Shown: positions 63,822 through 64,000 of the stretch, piece by piece | How positions within the stretch are numbered: position 1 is the first letter of the stretch | Layout of the letters: the number at the start of each line of letters is the position of its first letter | NCBI RefSeq assembly: GCF_010015445.1 | Contig: NC_053127.1 | Span: 24,778,745-24,842,744 of the forward strand | From: Perca fluviatilis | Taxonomy: Eukaryota > Chordata > Actinopteri > Perciformes > Percidae | Length of the DNA: 64,000 nt | Reading direction: 5' to 3' | Made by a program: the position numbers and the translations under genes | The notes under the pieces: model-generated | What the model saw: only the letters and a program-made list of their open reading frames with translations | Told to the model about the DNA's origin: nothing | Database searches by the model: none

Positions 63822-63893
63822 ATGAGTATTGAAAAGTATTTTCCGCGACTGAAAAAGGTACATGTTGAGGATGAGGACCAGCCTGAACCGGAG
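63822..63893 (+). CDS. First coding exon of a possible transposase-derived gene
   Basis: The exon starts directly after an acceptor (TTCAATCCAG|ATGAG) with an ATG and encodes 24 residues: MSIEKYFPRLKK, then an acidic stretch VHVEDEDQPEPE. It ends GAG|GTATCA; if unspliced it would stop three codons later. The next exon begins 77 bp on, in phase, continuing ASTSAAQAER. A short N-terminal motif of the type xIxxYF, followed by basic residues and then acidic, Ser/Thr/Ala-rich sequence, is typical of the disordered N-termini of hAT/DUF4371-like transposases and their domesticated relatives in fish. That assignment is inference, since no catalytic or zinc-binding residues lie in the window. IEKYF also resembles a PCNA-interacting peptide lacking the usual glutamine. 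It could instead be an ordinary host gene. Confidence 0.55.
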
Positions 63894-63970
63894 GTATCAG
63901 TCTGAAACAGATCTCAACAGTCCGACCAGTGTAATTAGTTAAGTTATTAATTTGTTTACAATATTTACAG

Positions 63971-64000
63971 GCTTCAACCAGTGCTGCTCAAGCAGAAAGA
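63971..64000 (+). CDS. Second coding exon (start only) of the right-edge gene
   Basis: After the acceptor TATTTACAG the sequence reads GCT TCA ACC AGT GCT and continues open to the last base, giving ASTSAAQAER. The preceding exon ends on a complete codon, so the join is phase 0 and gives EPE|ASTSA. The intervening 77-bp intron has a GT...AG structure and a pyrimidine-containing 3' end, a usual size for a short teleost intron. The exon is cut by the window edge, so its product and length are unknown. Confidence 0.5.

Overview
The window reads as vertebrate, almost certainly teleost (ray-finned fish), genomic DNA. The evidence is one recognisable vertebrate exon with consensus splice sites, very long dinucleotide microsatellites, tRNA-derived SINEs, and several hAT and TTAA-flanked miniature transposons of the kind common in percomorph fish. 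There is no prokaryotic gene organisation. Nearly all open frames of 60-150 codons here are chance frames or translated simple repeats, and I do not call them genes.

The one confident host-gene piece is a 93-bp exon on the minus strand (48553-48645). It encodes the start of the second RNA-recognition motif of a Musashi RNA-binding protein, and the residues fit Musashi-2 (msi2) better than Musashi-1. Both ends are in phase 0. I found no other Musashi exon, so I read most of the window as two large msi2 introns: at least 48.5 kb downstream (1-48552) and up to 15.4 kb upstream (48646 to the right edge).

At the right edge (63.4-64.0 kb) a second, plus-strand gene appears to begin. It has a CpG-enriched leader, an exon opening MSIEKYFPRL (63822-63893), a 77-bp intron and the first 30 bp of a third exon running off the window. 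It may be a gene nested antisense in the msi2 intron and looks transposase-derived, but the catalytic part lies outside the window.

The introns carry many transposable-element copies. By region: 0-12 kb has a 130-bp CA tract, other microsatellites and an L1/Tx1-like LINE remnant (8.5 kb). 12-18 kb has an AT tract, a minus-strand SINE (12.8-12.96 kb) and a fish interspersed repeat (18.05-18.45 kb). 24-30 kb has a ~1-kb TTAA-flanked element with internal tandem structure and a 345-bp TTAA MITE. 38-42 kb has a hAT MITE with a perfect 8-bp target duplication and two other interspersed repeats. 47-53 kb has a CA-rich tract close to the exon, the exon, a truncated LINE tail, a hAT MITE with a perfect duplication, and a hAT deletion derivative that still holds a BED-like transposase exon. 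55-63 kb has further microsatellites, second copies of repeats seen near 39 and 42 kb, a truncated hAT end and a plus-strand SINE.

I see no tRNA, rRNA or CRISPR features. The most interesting items are the transposase-like gene at the right edge, the BED-exon-bearing hAT derivative at 51.55-52.19 kb, and the CA-rich tract beside the msi2 exon. None of them amounts to a demonstrably new system.
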